From: Methanoregula sp.
GTDB lineage: Archaea; Halobacteriota; Methanomicrobia; Methanomicrobiales; Methanospirillaceae
Direction: 5' to 3'
Length of the DNA: 5,799 bases
Assembly (NCBI GenBank): GCA_026394695.1
Contig: JAPKXT010000050.1
Location: 1-5,799, forward strand
Positions within the stretch are counted from its first letter, which is position 1; every line of letters starts with the position of its first letter. Shown piece after piece: positions 3,976 to 5,799 of the stretch. Under the pieces are notes generated by a model that saw nothing but the letters and a program-made list of their open reading frames with translations, made no database searches and was not told the origin of the DNA. The translations under genes and the position numbers were made by a program.

Positions 3976-5561
3976 ATCTTAGACAGCCAAATGCAAACGA
4001 AGCCACCGGGACGGTGAACCGGTCACGGAGCGTCGCTCCGTGTTCAGGTATCTGTACCCGGTGCATGGACGGATGCAAGGGCAGCTGCGAGATCTGGTTA
4101 TCATCGTTCAGGGGCAGGGAGGTTCTCTATCCCGGCCCGTTCGGTGAGATCACTGCAGGTGCTGACAAGAATTACCCGATCGATTATTCCCATCTCAACA
4201 TTCAGGGATATGCAGTCGGTGCAAAAGGACTTCCTGATGGAGTCGAAGCCGGTCCGGATACAGCGGTCTTCTCAACCGTGGATACCGAGACCGAGTACGG
4301 GTGGGACAAAAAAGTCAGGATGCGCCTGCCCATCTTCACGGGAGCACTTGGTTCAACCGATATTGCACGGGTTAACTGGGAGCACTTCGCAGTCGGTGCA
4401 GCAATATCCGGTATCACGTGCGTCTGCGGTGAAAACGTCTGCGGAATTGATCCGGGCCTGAAGCGCGATAACAAGGGTAAAGTTATCGAGTCTCCCGAGA
4501 TGGATCGACGTATCAACGTCTATAAGAAATTCTACGATGGCTTTGGTGAGATTCTCGTCCAGATGAATGTTGAAGACACCCGGTTGGGGACTGCGGAATA
4601 TGTCGCAAGCAGGCACAACCTGGACACCATCGAGCTCAAGTGGGGACAGGGTGCCAAGTGCATCGGCGGCGAGATCAAGGTCAAGTCGCTTGAGCGGGCA
4701 ATCGAGCTGAAACGGCGCGGGTATATCGTTCTCCCGGACCCGACCTTAAAAGAGAACCAGGCAGCATTCAAGGCAGGCGCGATAAAAGAGTTCGAGCGGC
4801 ACTCACGCCTTGGTTTTGTCACCAAGGAAGGGTTCATGGAAGAGATCGACCGGCTGCGCGACATCGGTTTCAAGCGGGTCACGTTAAAGACCGGCGCGTA
4901 CTCCATGGTCGAACTGGCCATGGCGCTCCGCTACTGTTCCGAAGCCAAGCTCGACCTGCTCACGATTGACGGTGCTCCCGGAGGTACCGGCATGAGCCCG
5001 TGGCCGATGATGAACGAATGGGGTATCCCGTCATTCTACCTCCATTCAATGGCCTATGACTTTGCCGGTAAACTTACAAAGAAAGGCATGCAGGTTCCGG
5101 ATCTTGCATTCGCTGGTGGGTTCTCGGATGAACCCGGCGTCTTCAAGGCGCTCGCGATGGGTAGCCCGTACGTTAAGGCAGTCTGCATGGGTCGTGGTCT
5201 CATGATCCCCGGCTTTGTCGGCAAGAACATCGAGAAGTGGATAAAGGAAGGCGATCTTCCCAAGACTGTTTCGAAGTATGGTAACAATATCGAGGAGATT
5301 TTTGTCTGTTATGAAGAGCTCAAGGAGAAGTACGGCGCACGCATAAAAGATATCCCGATGGGTGCAGTCGGTATCTACACGTTCACGCAGAAGTTTAAGA
5401 CCGGTCTCCAGCAGCTCATGGCAGGCAGCAGGAACTTCCGGCTCTCAACCATGTCACGCGATGACCTGATGGCACTCACGCCGGAAGCAGCAGATGTATC
5501 CGGCATCGACTATGTCATGGGTGCACGGTACGATGAGGCAATGGGTGCCCTGCTTGACTGA
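3972..5561 (+). CDS. FMN-binding glutamate-synthase-like protein with Cys-rich N-terminus
   Basis: This 529-residue protein contains the FMN-binding TIM-barrel domain of the glutamate synthase large subunit (COG0069 type), predicted cytoplasmic. Visible flavin/barrel motifs are LKWGQGAKCIGGEI (from residue 222), TIDGAPGGTGMSP (331-343), the phosphate-binding AGG (381-383) and MGRGLM (406-411). The glutamine amidotransferase domain of GltB is absent, and no classical CxxCxxCxxxC ferredoxin motif is present, so it is not a complete glutamate synthase. The N-terminus has Cys24, 28, 31, 35 and 39 in a CxxCxxxCxxxC pattern; Cys150, Cys152 and Cys157 form a second group and Cys230 sits in the flavin motif. 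These could bind Fe-S clusters or metal (inference). The spacing is unlike the GltB [3Fe-4S] motif CxxxxxCxxxxC. A stand-alone glutamate-synthase-like flavoenzyme also occurs as the C subunit of N-methylglutamate synthase, so another amine- or glutamate-linked reaction is possible. The substrate is unknown. The start is the first possible one after an in-frame TGA. Confidence 0.85.
   Translation: MNLRQPNANEATGTVNRSRSVAPCSGICTRCMDGCKGSCEIWLSSFRGREVLYPGPFGEITAGADKNYPIDYSHLNIQGYAVGAKGLPDGVEAGPDTAVFSTVDTETEYGWDKKVRMRLPIFTGALGSTDIARVNWEHFAVGAAISGITCVCGENVCGIDPGLKRDNKGKVIESPEMDRRINVYKKFYDGFGEILVQMNVEDTRLGTAEYVASRHNLDTIELKWGQGAKCIGGEIKVKSLERAIELKRRGYIVLPDPTLKENQAAFKAGAIKEFERHSRLGFVTKEGFMEEIDRLRDIGFKRVTLKTGAYSMVELAMALRYCSEAKLDLLTIDGAPGGTGMSPWPMMNEWGIPSFYLHSMAYDFAGKLTKKGMQVPDLAFAGGFSDEPGVFKALAMGSPYVKAVCMGRGLMIPGFVGKNIEKWIKEGDLPKTVSKYGNNIEEIFVCYEELKEKYGARIKDIPMGAVGIYTFTQKFKTGLQQLMAGSRNFRLSTMSRDDLMALTPEAADVSGIDYVMGARYDEAMGALLD
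4024..4042. repeat. 19-bp near-perfect palindrome inside the flavoprotein gene
   Basis: CACGGAGCG (4024-4032) and CGCTCCGTG (4034-4042) are perfect nine-base inverted arms around a single T. In RNA this gives an eight-base GC-rich stem with a GUC loop, 52 bases after the A of the start codon. It encodes part of SRSVAP at residues 18-23, just before the cysteine cluster. Confidence 0.7.
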
Positions 5562-5603
5562 GTAAAAAGGATTGGTACATCTTCAAATGAGATAACCCCC
5601 CCA

Positions 5604-5640
5604 TTTTTTTAATCAAGCCGGAAAAATTTTAATTTTTTCC
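5604..5640 (+). terminator. T-run and hairpin terminator after flavoprotein gene
   Basis: Seven T (5604-5610), directly after a run of seven C and one A, lie about 40 bases after the stop. GGAAAAA (5620-5626) and TTTTTCC (5634-5640) then form an inverted repeat with a second T-run (5633-5638). The A-run on the left arm could also stop transcription arriving on the - strand, which suits a convergent gene pair. Confidence 0.65.
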
Positions 5641-5655
5641 TTAGGAGAAGATCCC

Positions 5656-5690
5656 CTGCGTTGCAAACGTGAGGTTTAAAAAAACCGCAG
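5656..5690 (-). terminator. Terminator of the convergent - strand gene
   Basis: Read on the - strand, the stop codon (5695-5693) is followed within about ten bases by seven T (A run at 5678-5684 on the + strand) inside GGTTTTTTTAAACC. CTGCG/CGCAG arms (5656-5660 and 5686-5690) give an outer stem. This supports a gene ending here on the - strand. Confidence 0.5.
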
Positions 5691-5692
5691 GA

Positions 5693-5799
5693 TCATTTCC
5701 GTGCCTTTGCAGTAATACTGAATGTCTCCAGCAGATCCAGGGTGATCTTCACACCGAGTGTTGGCTGAAGTGCTTCAAGCCAGAGAAAAAAACCGACTT
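5693..5799 (-). CDS. C-terminal end of an unidentified - strand protein, partial
   Basis: On the - strand one frame is open from the window edge through 34 codons to TGA (5695-5693). The codons are of the kind used in the neighbouring genes (CTG, CTC, ATC, GCA, AAG). The peptide runs from VGFFLWLEALQPTLGVK to a basic end, SITAKARK, and looks like an amphipathic/hydrophobic segment closing a larger protein. The other two - strand frames close within 17 codons, and a T-run terminator follows the stop. The start lies beyond the window. I do not recognise the family from so short a piece. Confidence 0.5.
   Translation of the reverse strand, partial: VGFFLWLEALQPTLGVKITLDLLETFSITAKARK

Noticed and set aside
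3959..3982. Alternative ATG at 3959 for the flavoprotein gene after GGAG
   Set aside because: It is in a different frame and closes after seven codons (MVSIHES).
4532..4921. 129-codon - strand open frame inside the flavoprotein gene
   Set aside because: Ser/Arg/Pro-rich translation typical of antisense of a GC-balanced coding sequence; no independent RBS or promoter seen.

Overview
The window looks like chromosomal DNA of a methanogenic archaeon, most likely of the order Methanomicrobiales (Methanoregula or a relative). Four things support this. The PAS domain carries a WEYSIPLFGHR-type signature typical of that group. An Fe-S DUF362 protein and a stand-alone glutamate-synthase-like flavoprotein lie close together. 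Shine-Dalgarno sites match the archaeal AGGAGGTGAT consensus. Gene ends are followed by plain oligo-T terminators rather than GC hairpins. The genus is inferred from protein style only; no search was run.

Layout on the + strand: (1) the 3' part of a UPF0316/DUF2179 membrane protein, cut by the window start; (2) a bacterial-type ferritin with a complete set of iron ligands; (3) a 458-residue receiver-PAS-TPR protein with no kinase or DNA-binding domain; (4) a DUF362 protein with two inserted [4Fe-4S] motifs; (5) a 276-base AT-rich intergenic region with phased T-tracts, TATA-like boxes, a free-standing Shine-Dalgarno sequence, short repeats and two tiny open frames; (6) a 529-residue FMN-binding glutamate-synthase-like protein with a cysteine-rich N-terminus. 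(7) After a convergent terminator region, a - strand reading frame of 34 codons plus stop runs to the window edge. It is probably the C-terminus of another gene.

Nearly every gap has its own T-run, and several have a TATA-like element, so the genes are probably transcribed singly rather than as one operon. The shared theme is iron, Fe-S and redox chemistry: ferritin for iron storage, a ferredoxin-like DUF362 protein, and a cysteine-rich flavoprotein, with a phosphorelay-type scaffold protein among them. A functional link is inference from proximity only.

The least explained parts are the cysteine-rich N-terminus of the glutamate-synthase-like protein, the long structured region before it, and a 19-bp near-perfect palindrome just inside its coding sequence. 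No mobile element, CRISPR array, tRNA or rRNA was seen.
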